Origin: Bilabrum cf. latius
Taxonomy: Eukaryota; Bigyra: Bicosoecida; Bigyra; Bicosoecida
Assembly (NCBI GenBank): GCA_965178125.1
Contig: OZ237770.1
Location: 310,001-374,000 of the forward strand
DNA length: 64,000 nt
Direction of reading: 5' to 3'
The notes beneath the pieces are model-generated. The model worked only from the letters and a program-made list of their open reading frames with translations. It had not been told where the DNA came from and did no database searches. Shown here one piece after another: positions 22,377-32,285 of the stretch (its first letter is position 1; each line of letters opens with the position of its first letter). The position numbers and the translations under genes are program-made.

Positions 22377-23612
22377 TCACGCCTGGTACAGCATGCGGTA
22401 CACCCGCATGTTGGGGCCCTCCCCCCCGCTGGGGTCCCATGTCCGAGCAAAGTACCGCTGCAACCGATTCGTTGTGAAGTACAGGCTTCCAGACGAGCCA
22501 TTTTCGGGGACGTATGCGAAGGTGTCAAGCCACTGCATCGTCTCGTCGTCCTGGATCAACTGGCGGTCGGTTGCAACCGTCTCGTTGGCCAGTTTCCCCT
22601 ATTGCCTGTGCAGGTCCACCATGTTCAGACCACACTCCCCTATGGAGCCGTACGCAACCCGGTCCAGCACCTGCTCGTGCTCGCTCCCACCCGACAGCTT
22701 GCGACCAGGGAGCACCCTCAGCCCGTCGCTAAACGAGGCCTTCTGGGTGACGTTTTGCACGGTAGCCTGCACCTGTTGGACGGTCGATTGCGGCCCCCGG
22801 AATACCCCTGCATCGAGTGCGAACAGACTGGCACCCTCAATCACGCTGTAGAACAGCACGTCTCCGTCCTGCGAGAGTGCGATCCCATCAGCGGGAGAGT
22901 TCATCGGGTACGTTACGTTGAGCACAGTGACATGGTACCAGGGCTGGGCCAATGTGGAAGGGCCCGAGAACCTTAGGGACCGGCCTGAGGACATGTCGTG
23001 CATGACGAGCGCGCCCTTTCCAGCCACGTTGGTGTCGGACATGTAGGCCACGTTGCGCTGCTCGTCCACCACGATATCGTTCAGGAAGGAGGAATCAGGG
23101 AAGAACACGTCATCTGAAAATACGTGCGAGTATTGAACTTCGTGCGTTTTGATGTCGAGCACTATCAACCGAGCACGGCCGTTCATCACGATCCCGGGGT
23201 CGGCCGCGAAGAAATTCTCCCTTCCCGCATCGATGACGTACATCCAACCCTTCTTCTAGTCGATCCATATGCTCTATACATATCGAACAACTTTGATGTT
23301 GAAATCCCAGCTCGGCCAAGCCAGCAGGTGTGGCTGGCCACCATCGGCAGATTGCACAGTGTTCAGAGTGGCCGGCACGCCAGGACGCCACCTTGGAACA
23401 CACACAAAAATGGTACCCCTGTACTCATTTATGCCAGTTACAATATTGTTTTCCAGGATAAAGGCACCATGTGCGGAGGCATTCACCTCTGTGCGCCATG
23501 GCGATGAAGAAAAGTCAAATGTCACATTGGAAAACTCGTGCAATACCTCGTACGGGTAGGCTATAGCAAAACCAGTGCCATACAACATCCATAATACCAA
23601 ATGCAAAGCCAT
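22377..23612 (-). CDS. Yellow / major royal jelly protein family, secreted
   Basis: ATG 23612-23610 to TGA 22377, 411 aa with three in-frame TAGs (23276-23274, 23258-23256, 22601-22599). The N-terminus is a signal peptide (MALHLVLWMLYGTGFAIAYP). Family landmarks: SIWID*KKGWMYVIDAGREN (the IWIDxxxxLWVxDxG box), SSFLNDIVVDEQRNVAYMSD, SPADGIALSQDGDVLFYSV, and the C-terminal SLYFTTNRLQRY. Length matches the usual ~400 residues. TAG as Gln gives RYVQSIWIDQKKG, which suits the family. Yellow/MRJP proteins are extracellular six-bladed propellers; substrates outside insects are unknown. It is transcribed divergently from the TPR gene. Confidence 0.85.
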
Positions 23613-24157
23613 TCGTAGATATTTACTGTCGCAATATGGTGGACACGGTACACACGCTTGCTCGTCAAAATCTGTGAAATGGGAGGTTCGTGGCGAGCTC
23701 GAGTGAAGCGAAGGTTCCTGAAGGTGTAGGCGACCTGACCGTCGGAATTGTAAATAGTGTCTGAAGCACTTTTCTTGAGCCAATACTGATTCGATTGCGC
23801 TATGGGCATTTGTGGATCTACGCCACTACCTGATCACGAAAGTCAGGACGCAATGAAAGGTAAGATGCGCGTGTATTTTGTCGAACTTTGACGCCACTTT
23901 CAACTGCTGAGTGGCATTGGCTTGTGTCGCAAAGAATTCGCATGAGATACTCCGAGCAGTCTCAAGTGATATGTTGCGAGTACGTAGACACTGGTAGCTG
24001 CGAACCGTGAATACACTACCAACTGTATCGACTGAACACGCACAGTCGCTCGCGCCTAGCCAACTGGCGTAGTGCAACTGCTGCATTTTTATCATTTGGA
24101 TCGAAGCCTCGCAATTCTGCAGAAAGGCTGAAGGATGACAGAACGACTTCCAATGTT
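23613..24157. promoter_or_regulatory. Shared upstream region of two divergent genes
   Basis: 545 bp separate the start codons of the Yellow-like gene (minus) and the TPR repeat gene (plus), so both promoters must lie here. I see no TATA box I would trust. Open frames inside it lack support. Confidence 0.5.
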
Positions 24158-27100
24158 ATGAATCAGTCGGTAACTGCAGCAGAGAGCAAATCAGCAGATG
24201 CTATGAAGGCCAGCACACAGCAGCAACGAGCGACTGAGGGTACTACCAGGCAGGCGGCATCGAGCAAGGCCGAGGATGCGTCATCCAAGACGGAGGGAGC
24301 TGCTGCGGGCGTGCAGGAGGCGGCATCGAGCAAGGCCGAGGATGCGTCATCCAAGACGGAGGGAGCTGCTGCGGGCGTGCAGGAGGCGGCATCGAGCAAG
24401 GCCGAGGATGCGTCATCCAAGACGGAGGGAGCTGCTGCGGGCGTGCAGGAGGCGGCATCGAGCAAGGCCGAGGATGCGTCATCCAAGACGGAGGGAGCTG
24501 CTGCGGGCGTGCAGGAGGCGGCATCGAGCAAGGCCGAGGATGCGTCATCCAAGACGGAGGGAGCTGCTGCGGGCGTGCAGGAGGCGGCATCGAGCAAGGC
24601 CGAGGATGCGTCATCCAAGACGGAGGGAGCTGCTGCGGGCGTGCAGGAGGCGGCATCGAGCAAGGCCGAGGATGCGTCATCCAAGACGGAGGGAGCTGCT
24701 GCGGGCGTGCAGGAGGCGGCATCGAGCAAGGCCGAGGATGCGTCATCCAAGACGGAGGGAGCTGCTGCGGGCGTGCAGGAGGCGGCATCGAGCAAGGCCG
24801 AGGATGCGTCATCCAAGACGGAGGGAGCTGCTGCGGGCGTGCAGGAGGCGGCATCGAGCAAGGCCGAGGATGCGTCATCCAAGATGAAGGGAGCTGCTGC
24901 GGGCGTGCAGGAGGCGGCATCGAGCAAGGCTGAGGATGCGTCATCCAAGACGGAGGGAGCTGCTGCGGGCGTGCAGGAGGCGGCATCGAGCAAGGCCGAG
25001 GATGCGTCATCCAAGACGGAGGGAGCTGCTGCGGGCGTGCAGGAGGCGGCATCGAGCAAGGCCGAGGATGCGTCATCCAAGACGGAGGGAGCTGCTGCGG
25101 GCGTGCAGGAGTCGGCATCGAGCAAGGCCGAGGATGCGTCATCCAAGACGGAGGGAGCTGCTGCGGGCGTGCAGGAGGCGGCATCGAGCAAGGCCGAGGA
25201 TGCGTCATCCAAGACGGAGGGAGCTGCTGCGGGCGTGCAGGAGGCGGCATCGAGCAAGGCCGAGGATGCGTCATCCAAGACGGAGGGAGCTGCTGCGGGC
25301 GTGCAGGAGGCGGCATCGAGCAAGGCCGAGGATGCGTCATCCAAGACGGAGGGAGCTGCTGCTAATAATTCCGAGAATGTGATTGAGGTAGCAGGGGGCG
25401 AGCAGGAGGATGCTGCCAGGGAGGCCGAAGAGAAACTAGCAGGGGGCGAGCAGGAGGATGCTGCCAGGGAGGCCGAAGAGAAACTAGCAGGGGGCGAGCA
25501 GGAGGATGCTGCCAGGGAGGCCGAAGAGAAACTAGCAGGGGGCGAGCAGGAGGATGCTGCCAGGGAGGCCGAAGAGAAACTAGCAGGGGGCGAGCAGGAG
25601 GATGCTGCCAGGGAGGCCGAAGGGAAACTAGCAGGGGGCGAGCAGGAGGATGCTGCCAGGGAGGCCGAAGAGAAACTAGCAGGGGGCGAGCAGGAGGATG
25701 CTGCCAGGGAGGCCGAAGAGAAACTAGTGGCTGGTGTTGGCATTAGGCATGTAGTGGATGGGGAGTAGGACTAGAGCGTAGGTGCGGTGCAGGACGAGAA
25801 GGCAGGTGCGGTGCAGGACGAGAAGGCAGATGCGGTGCAGGACGAGAAGGCAGGTGCGGTGCAGGACGAGAAGGCAGGTGCGGTGCAGGACGAGAAGGCA
25901 GGTGCGGTGCAAGACGAGAAGGCAGGTGCGGTGCAGGACGAGAAGGCAGGTGCGGTGCAGGACGAGAAGGCAGGTGCGGTGCAGGACGAGAAGGCAGGTG
26001 CGGTGCAGGACGAGAAGGCAGGTGCGGTGCAGGACGAGAAGGCAGGTGCGGTGCAGGACGAGAAGGCAGGTGCGGTGCAGGACGAGAAGGCAGGTGCGGT
26101 GCAGGACGAGAAGGCAGGTGCGGTGCAGGACGAGAAGGCAGGTGCGGTGCAGGACGAGAAGGCAGGTGCGGTGCAGGACGAGAAGGCAGGTGCGGTGCAG
26201 GACGAGAAGGCAGGTGCGGTGCAGGACGAGGATGTGGCAGCGGAAGGGGGTTCAAATCCTCGTTCACCACCACCACCACCACCACCACCACCACCACCAC
26301 CACCACCACCACAAGCAGGATCCGCAACACAAGCACCACCACCGCCACCACCGCCACCACCACCATCAGGTGCACAGGGCACGATGAAACCCCCCGAGGC
26401 CATCGAGCAGCTCCGCACCGCAATGAAATGCACCAGCATGGCCAAGGTGATGGAGGCCACGGGGCGTCCCCAGGAGGCCCTGAAGCTGCACCTGAGGAGC
26501 AGGGAACTCAGGGAACAAGCGGTGGGCACCGAGCACCCCCTGTACGCAGAGTCTCTGTCCAGTCTTGGGCTCTGTCTTGATTCGATGGGGCGGACTGACA
26601 TGGCCGTGGCCATGCTGCAGCAATGCTTGGAGATCGAGGGCAAGACCTTGGGAGAAAGGCATCCCAGGTATGTGACGAGCATGGCCAATCTGGCGGGGTG
26701 CCACATGACGGAGGGGAGCTGCAAGTTGGCGCTGGAGCTGTACAGCAGGAGTGAGTCGCTGGCGGCCAGTGTGATGAGTGAGCCACAGGGAACAGGCGAG
26801 GATGATGAGGAAGATGAGGATGATGAAATGCCAGCTGGTGCTTCCAGCGCTGCCGCTGCCGCTAGTGGGGGTGTGACGAGCGCCACTCGTCACCCGGACT
26901 TCCTCAACATCCGGCTGAGCAAGGCGCTGTGTCTGTTCCGCATGGAGAGGAGGATGGAGGCCAGGGAACAAGTGCAGGAGGTGCAGGACGAGGTGCTTGA
27001 GGGACAGGCTGACCCGACACGGGGTAGCTACGTGCCGCTGGTGAGGAACGTGGCCGTGCTTCAGGACCGGCTGGGTAGGCCGTCGCAGGCTCTAAAGGTG

Positions 27101-27622
27101 CTGGAGCACGCCCGGGGCTGCATCAAGGCGGCGTGGCAGGCGGCCAGGGAACAAGGGAGCGAGAGTGGAGGTCAGTCACCTGCCTCCTCGCCCTCGCCCC
27201 CGTCTTCCAGCGAGGGCAAGGGCAAGGAGGTGCCGGTTGCAACCGGCACGGGAGTCGGTCGCAAGCTGGGCGAGGGCAAGCTTTCGGAGAGCAGGACCTA
27301 CAGGGCCGTGGTCGAGCTGCTGGTTGAGCTAAAGAGGAAGATGAAGAGCGACAGTGATGCTGGCAGTGTGACGAGTGGTGCCCAACCGAAGGCCGATGCA
27401 TCGAGAGATGTCGTTTCAGGGACCGGTGGAGCCGCTGCAGCAGCATCTAATGGGCAGGACGTGAGCGTGGATGTGGACGGTAAACACGAGACCCCGGTTG
27501 AAGAGTCGAAGACCAGTGATGCAGACGAGAAGGGCACGGTGGTGTAGCCTCACGTGCCGAGTGCTAAGGTAGGCAGTGGGAAGCGTGGGAGGCGTCGGGG
27601 GCGACGCCGGCGTCGCCGGTGA
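24158..27622 (+). CDS. Repeat-rich protein with a TPR domain and Arg-rich C-terminus
   Basis: ATG 24158 to TGA 27620-27622, one exon, 1,154 aa. In order: 17 copies of a 22-residue Ala/Ser/Lys/Glu unit (residues ~32-404), seven copies of a 16-residue unit starting AGGEQEDAAREAEEK (~412-523), 19 copies of AGAVQDEK (~542-693), two poly-Pro runs, then a kinesin-light-chain-like TPR region (ALKLHLRSRELREQA ... AVAMLQQCLEIEGKTLGERH), an acidic patch, a second helical region and an Arg-rich end (KRGRRRGRRRRRR). Three TAGs are in frame: 25766-25768 and 25772-25774 join two repeat regions in register, and 27545-27547 precedes the basic tail. The repeats look like a charged helical or disordered spacer. 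Function unknown, perhaps a scaffold. Confidence 0.85.
24251..25366 (+). repeat. 66-bp tandem array, 17 copies
   Basis: The 66-bp period encodes the 22-residue unit beginning EAASSKAEDASSK. Copies are almost identical in DNA, with rare changes (ACG to ATG and GAG to AAG near 24884, GGC to TCG near 25112, GCC to GCT near 24930). Such uniformity implies recent expansion or gene conversion. Confidence 0.95.
25391..25726 (+). repeat. 48-bp tandem array, 7 copies
   Basis: It encodes AGGEQEDAAREAEEKL. One copy has GAG to GGG (E to G). It follows the 66-bp array after a short linker, in the same frame. Confidence 0.95.
25781..26236 (+). repeat. 24-bp tandem array, about 19 copies
   Basis: It encodes AGAVQDEK; one copy reads ADAVQDEK and the last ends QDEDV. 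It starts seven bases after the second of the two closely spaced TAG codons and keeps the frame of the 48-bp array. Confidence 0.95.
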
Positions 27623-27801
27623 TTCGGCTGTGGCTGTGCCTCCTCGAGCTGAGTGCTTGCAAATGAGGGCGTAATTATCGCGGGTGCTTGAATGGGATCC
27701 GGGATAATTACGGTTTTGGTTTAGTCATGAAAGATGATACATGTTCAATGGCGCCGCGCTGGAAACAACATGCGGAACCGCCAGCAGTAGTGCTCGTGCC
27801 T
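27619..27801 (+). repeat. Dispersed ~180-bp repeat, copy 1
   Basis: Matches 32040-32231 in the same orientation (shared blocks include GGCTGTGGCTGTGCCTCCTC and GGCGCCGCGCTGGAAA) with small indels. It begins at the stop codon of the TPR gene, so it may supply the 3' end. No inverted ends or coding potential are seen. Confidence 0.75.
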
Positions 27802-27861
27802 AACAATGGATTCAGTGTATGCTAAATTAAGTGATGGTGACTTAGTCAGCCCCACCATCCC

Positions 27862-28455
27862 TCAGTATTTTTCCTGAGCAGCTCGTCGTCATATTTAGCC
27901 AGCAGCGGGGGCAGCAAGAACACCAGCCGCCCCATGCTCCCGAGGTGACAAGCCTGCATCCGCAGGCCCACCACCACGGTGCCCGCCAGATCCTGCCGGC
28001 CTCGAGTTAGCCTCCCCGTAGCGGAGACGCGCCATCAGGCTCGGCGACCGCAGCAGCCGGCACATGGCGCAGGTGGCGCAGAGGACGTCTTCTGGCGAGA
28101 CGCACTTAATCAGGGGCGTCGCCATCCGCACCGCGGCCGCCAGCAGCGACATGTAGGCCCGGTCCACGGCGATCCCCAGCACGGACCCGGACGGCACATT
28201 GCGCGCCTTGCCCGGGCTCATACCCTGCCACGCAACCCCGCTGAGGGCCAGCACGTCGCTGAGCTGGAACCTCAGTGGGCGCATGAAGATCAGATTTTCA
28301 TCTCAAAAAAACTCACTATTGCCGAACAAGAATCACCATAACCCCATCAAGGACGGAGCTCGAGTGCTGCGAATTTCCAGATTCCCGTGCGGGGCAAGCC
28401 TGGTGCGGGGCTGCCAAATTAGGTTCCGCTGACGCTAGGCGCGCGGCGCAACCGC
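27862..28455 (-). mobile_element. Shortened copy of the inverted-repeat element
   Basis: Bases 28310-28453 match 14406-14540 in reverse (AAATTAGGTTCCGCT and GACGGAGCTCGAGTG blocks). Bases 27862-28020 match the coding fragment at 16076-16240. A minus-strand frame at 28284-27895 encodes a helical stretch (SVLGIAVDRAYMSLLAAAV) of unknown family. Compared with the 14.4-17.7 kb copy it has lost the middle and one end. Confidence 0.65.
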
Positions 28456-28497
28456 ACGCAACACTTTTTTGAAAATACACCTTACCGCTTAGAAAGT

Positions 28498-28575
28498 GGA
28501 TCCGTCGGTTGTAACTTACCCCGACACATTCATCACACCAATTCTTGACCGCAACGATCCCCGACACAATACAAC
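28498..28575 (-). mobile_element. Remnant of a DDE transposon end
   Basis: ATCCGTCGGTTGTAAC followed by TCATCACACCAATT-like sequence matches the right end of the transposon at 14082-14005 in reverse. Only the end survives. It lies next to the remnant of the inverted-repeat element, as the complete copies do at 14 kb. Confidence 0.6.
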
Positions 28576-30074
28576 TCGTCGATTATCACGCGACATCAAT
28601 AGCGTATCTTCCATGTAATGAGGTTTTTTCATTGTGTAATTAGTGAATTACCATACAACCACCGTAAGGCTAACGAGAGGAGCAGCACGCTGATCCAAAT
28701 GCCACTGAAACCACAGTCCACGCTGCATCCCTATTGTGCAATCATTTCGACGAATAGAATGCGCTATTGGTCGACTTCATTACAGATCAAATAGGTATTT
28801 AAAACAAATCACCGCTCCAGTATGTCACAGAGAGTCCATTAGAACCGAGGATGGTCTCATTTGACGTCAGATCTCGATTCATTTTGGGCAGAATCCAATT
28901 CACCACTGTCCTGATACACTTATAGTTTATTTATACATACGATTTGTTTGTGTATGGTACTGTATTTGTACAGGTCCTACAATTTCGCAAGTTGTGGCTG
29001 TTTCCAGTGGTTTGGTACCATTCAGAACACAATTGTGTCAAATCTATGAGGCCAGTACTAGTTTGAGACTAATCATGGTATTAATATACCTAATAAAAGG
29101 CAGTGTACGGATTTTCAGTCCCAATGGTGTAGAATAGCATGGCGTACTTCAGGTCTTCTGGATCTGGCCACCCGCACAGCTGCTGGTGCTGCTCGTGTCC
29201 TAATGATGGCCATAGTAGCCTCCTGTTCGATTTTCTGAATACGATCAATACAAAAAATGTAGTGGTTGGTCTCAATTCGCGGTAAGCTGCAGATTGGTGA
29301 GGTAAATGTGCAATAGCTAACTCTGCGGCCTGGTTCAGTCATCCTCACGGGAAACACCCTACTCATGAACCGCACAGCAGAATATGAGCGCGTTATTTGA
29401 ATAAAGTCATCAATTTGCTCAGAATTATGAGGAGTGTAATCAAATTCAGTATCTCAGAGGGCCAATCGAAGCAAGTTTGTTGCGGCTGCCAGAGGGATGA
29501 CCGTGGACCCTGTCGTGTCCAAATGAATCTTATTCAGACATTCGTCTGCACAGCAGCGTATAATTTAGCATCATTATCATACAGGTATATTTTTAGGTCT
29601 ATTTTGTAGACTAGAAAGGGGTATGCGGGCAGTGTCGGGGTGTCGTGCGACACTAATCACACAGTTTTGGCGCCGCGCAAAGCTGCAGCTCCCTGCTAGA
29701 GGCCAATTCTTTGAATGGCATGTTAACAGACTTAATCTCATCGTATGGAGTTGAAAGGCGCACCAGCAGACTCGCAAGAGCGCGCTGAATCGAATTGCAT
29801 CATGATTTCTTCTCCGAATTATCTGGGCGCCGCGCAAATTGCTGATCCGGAACCGGCAAAAACCAGTAAATTGTGTATTGTTCCGTTACATTCGACGGAT
29901 TTTGACCCCCGGACTGTCCGGGGGTCAGGGGGTGATATTACAGATTCGGGGAGCTGACTCTGAGCATGACAATCAATTCCTTCACCCAAACTAGTAACGA
30001 GGTTTGCAAGTTTGCCTAGTCTGTCTGATCTATTCACAACTGCTTGTTTCAAATAGAGAGCACGCCAGGCATAC
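28576..30074. other. AT-richer spacer, no supported gene
   Basis: About 1.5 kb with short open frames only, none with a domain. It contains a strong hairpin at 29903-29927 and presumably the promoter of the gene starting at 30075. Confidence 0.5.
29903..29927. other. Perfect 11-bp inverted repeat with 3-nt loop
   Basis: TGACCCCCGGA-CTG-TCCGGGGGTCA forms a very stable GC hairpin in otherwise AT-rich sequence, 148 bp upstream of the glycosyltransferase start codon. It could be an operator-like protein site or an RNA structure in a leader. Confidence 0.7.
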
Positions 30075-31502
30075 ATGTTGGCTCGTCTACTCGCTCTCGT
30101 GCTCGCACTACCGCTGCAAAGCGCTGCCAGTGCTGACAGGCAACTAAGCCTTCATGCAAGCGCAAGGCAGAGATACAAGGAGTGGCTACGACCACGCTCA
30201 AGGGAGGAATGCAAAGAAGCTCGACTAGCGGTCTTCCCGACCAAGATGGATACGTATGGGTTCGGGGCCTCGCTGTACTTCATTTCGCTGCACCTGTGGC
30301 TCGCCAGGGTTACTGGAAGGACGATGGTGATGCCCACATTTCCAATGAGTGGGTATACTAATGGCATTCTGTGTGATGCAAGCTAGGGACGCTCAGGTAC
30401 GGCGTGCTACTTCAGCATCGAGACTCCCTGCTCGATGGAGGATGCCGGCCCTCCGGAAGAATGGGCCACGGATCACAGAGCCGCCGCCCGGGTGTCTCAA
30501 TTGCCTCCACTAGGATTGATGGTCGAACAGAACTTCGTGGGGGATTTCGCACTCACCGCAAATGTGCACTATTCCACTATCCCACTCAATGACAAGGGGC
30601 AAGAAGACATTCAGGCCATCCACAGGCCCGGGTGGGAACCGGCGCGCTGGCCCGACGACCCCATGGATGGACATCCCCTGCAGGAGGCGCAGCTGCTGCA
30701 TTTTGCAGAAGCCATGCACGCCCTGAGGCCCCGGCCATGGGTGTGGAACCTCATGCGCGAGCTGGCCCACATGCTCGGCCTGAAAACGCAAGACGACCCG
30801 GATCCACGGTACACGAGAGCCCCTGCGGACAGCAGTGTCTCGGAGCCTAGCGGGCGAATGCACGTGTCGTCCAATACCACTCGCTTTGTGACCGTGCACC
30901 ACAGGAGCAACTTTGCCAGTAAGAACGAACGAAAGGGGGTCTCCCCGTCGCACACTATTCGCACCATGCGGCTGGCCAGGCATGCCTACGGTGGCACCAC
31001 CACGGCCCTCCTGGAGAGTGATGACCCGGAGATGATCGACACGTTCCGAAAACTGGAGCCCTCCATCCGGTGGGTGCAGTTCCCCAGGTGCCTGTTCGCA
31101 GCTGCGAAGGGGAAAGGCTACGTGATGTCTACCTTGAGGTCGGCCAATATCCAGGGATCTCGCATCAGGAATAACTCGCAGTCCGGCCAGCTGGAGTGGA
31201 CGCCAGAGGCGCTGAAAGAATGCCCGGTAAGGGCAAACCTGACCGTGCATGACGAGGGGGGCGTCACCCTGGCCATGATGCTGCTGATGGCCAGGGGTTG
31301 GCCGATCGTGGGCGGCCTGCACTCGTCTATGTTTAAGAGCGTCACGGCTATGGCTGCTGCCGTGCAGTGGCCCCCACCCGTGGTGGACACCCAGGGGGGC
31401 TCATTTGCTCACACTGCCGAGAAGTCATCGTGGGTGAACATCTGCGCAGCCTACCAGAACACCGAGTTTTGGCACTACCTTCCCAGGCGGAGACCTCGCT
31501 GA
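30075..31502 (+). CDS. Secreted glycosyltransferase candidate (GT23/fucosyltransferase-like)
   Basis: ATG 30075 to TGA 31500-31502, 475 aa, with a signal peptide (MLARLLALVLALPLQSAASA). TAG 30384-30386 lies inside the domain (CDAS*GRSGTACY), and the frame and homology to the second domain of the next gene continue across it. Motif order resembles GT23-type transferases: an HHRSNFxSKNE basic motif, a TALLESDDPEMIDTFRKL strand, WVQFPRCLF, then DEGGVTLAMMLLMARGWPIV and GGLHSSMFKS. The family call is by motif layout only. With its neighbours it suggests Golgi glycan synthesis. Confidence 0.65.
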
Positions 31503-32039
31503 TGGTCGCCACCAACAGCCAGATGACGCGTGGAGTGGCGAGGAGTCTCGTCGGTTGGCGGGACGTACTGGTGGCGATATGAGGGTGCAGCCGTTCACAT
31601 CGCTGACCACGCAATGTGTTGCTGAATATGGCGGTAACAGCTTTGATGTATAAACGTTGGCAGGCAGCCTGGCTTCCAGCGCCACATCCCGATGAGGGTG
31701 GCAGGAGCAGCTGCTCCTGCACACTGCTTAGCAGTCACTGCTGAGTGTCTTCTCACCCCTGACCGCTTCAGAATACCAGAATACCAGAATAATTTATAGG
31801 ATAAAACGACCACAAAATGTAATGCGCAACCACGGATGACTGTTGACCAGAGGGAAGGACAGTGAGACCGAGCCATTCTCGGCCACCGGACCGTCAACAC
31901 CTGGTCAACACAAGCCATCCGCCACGAGGGACGCCCATGTACGACGTAGCTAGAAATGCCCACCCCCTTTCACGCAAGACACAACGGAGCAAAACCGCCA
32001 TTTCAAGCCCTCAAATCCTCTCGCCGCCGCCCTAGTAGG

Positions 32040-32231
32040 TGATTTGGCTGTGGCTGTGCCTCCTCGAGCTGAGCGCTTGCAAGTGAGGACGCAATTATCG
32101 CGGGTGCTTGAATACGTAAACTGCGGTTTTGGATTAGTCATGAAATATGACATGATGTTCACAGTTCTGAAGCAACGGCGCCGCGCTGGAAAACAGCATG
32201 CGGAACCGCCAGCAGCAGTGCTCGCTCGTGC
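32040..32231 (+). repeat. Dispersed ~180-bp repeat, copy 2
   Basis: The pair of 27619-27801. Here it lies in the spacer upstream of the STELLO-like gene, not at a gene end. The rest of 31503-32285 holds no gene; a short direct repeat (GAATACCA) is seen near 31772. Confidence 0.75.
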
Positions 32232-32285
32232 CTCTAGTCTATCACCTAGAAAAGGACCGGTTTAAGACCACCAACCTGGTCTTAA

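Noticed and set aside
24163-25743. A long minus-strand frame opposite the 66- and 48-bp arrays (526 codons)
   Set aside because: It is the antisense of a repeat array; open frames on both strands are expected from a GC-rich repeat whose length is a multiple of three. The plus strand has the start, the TPR domain and continuity.
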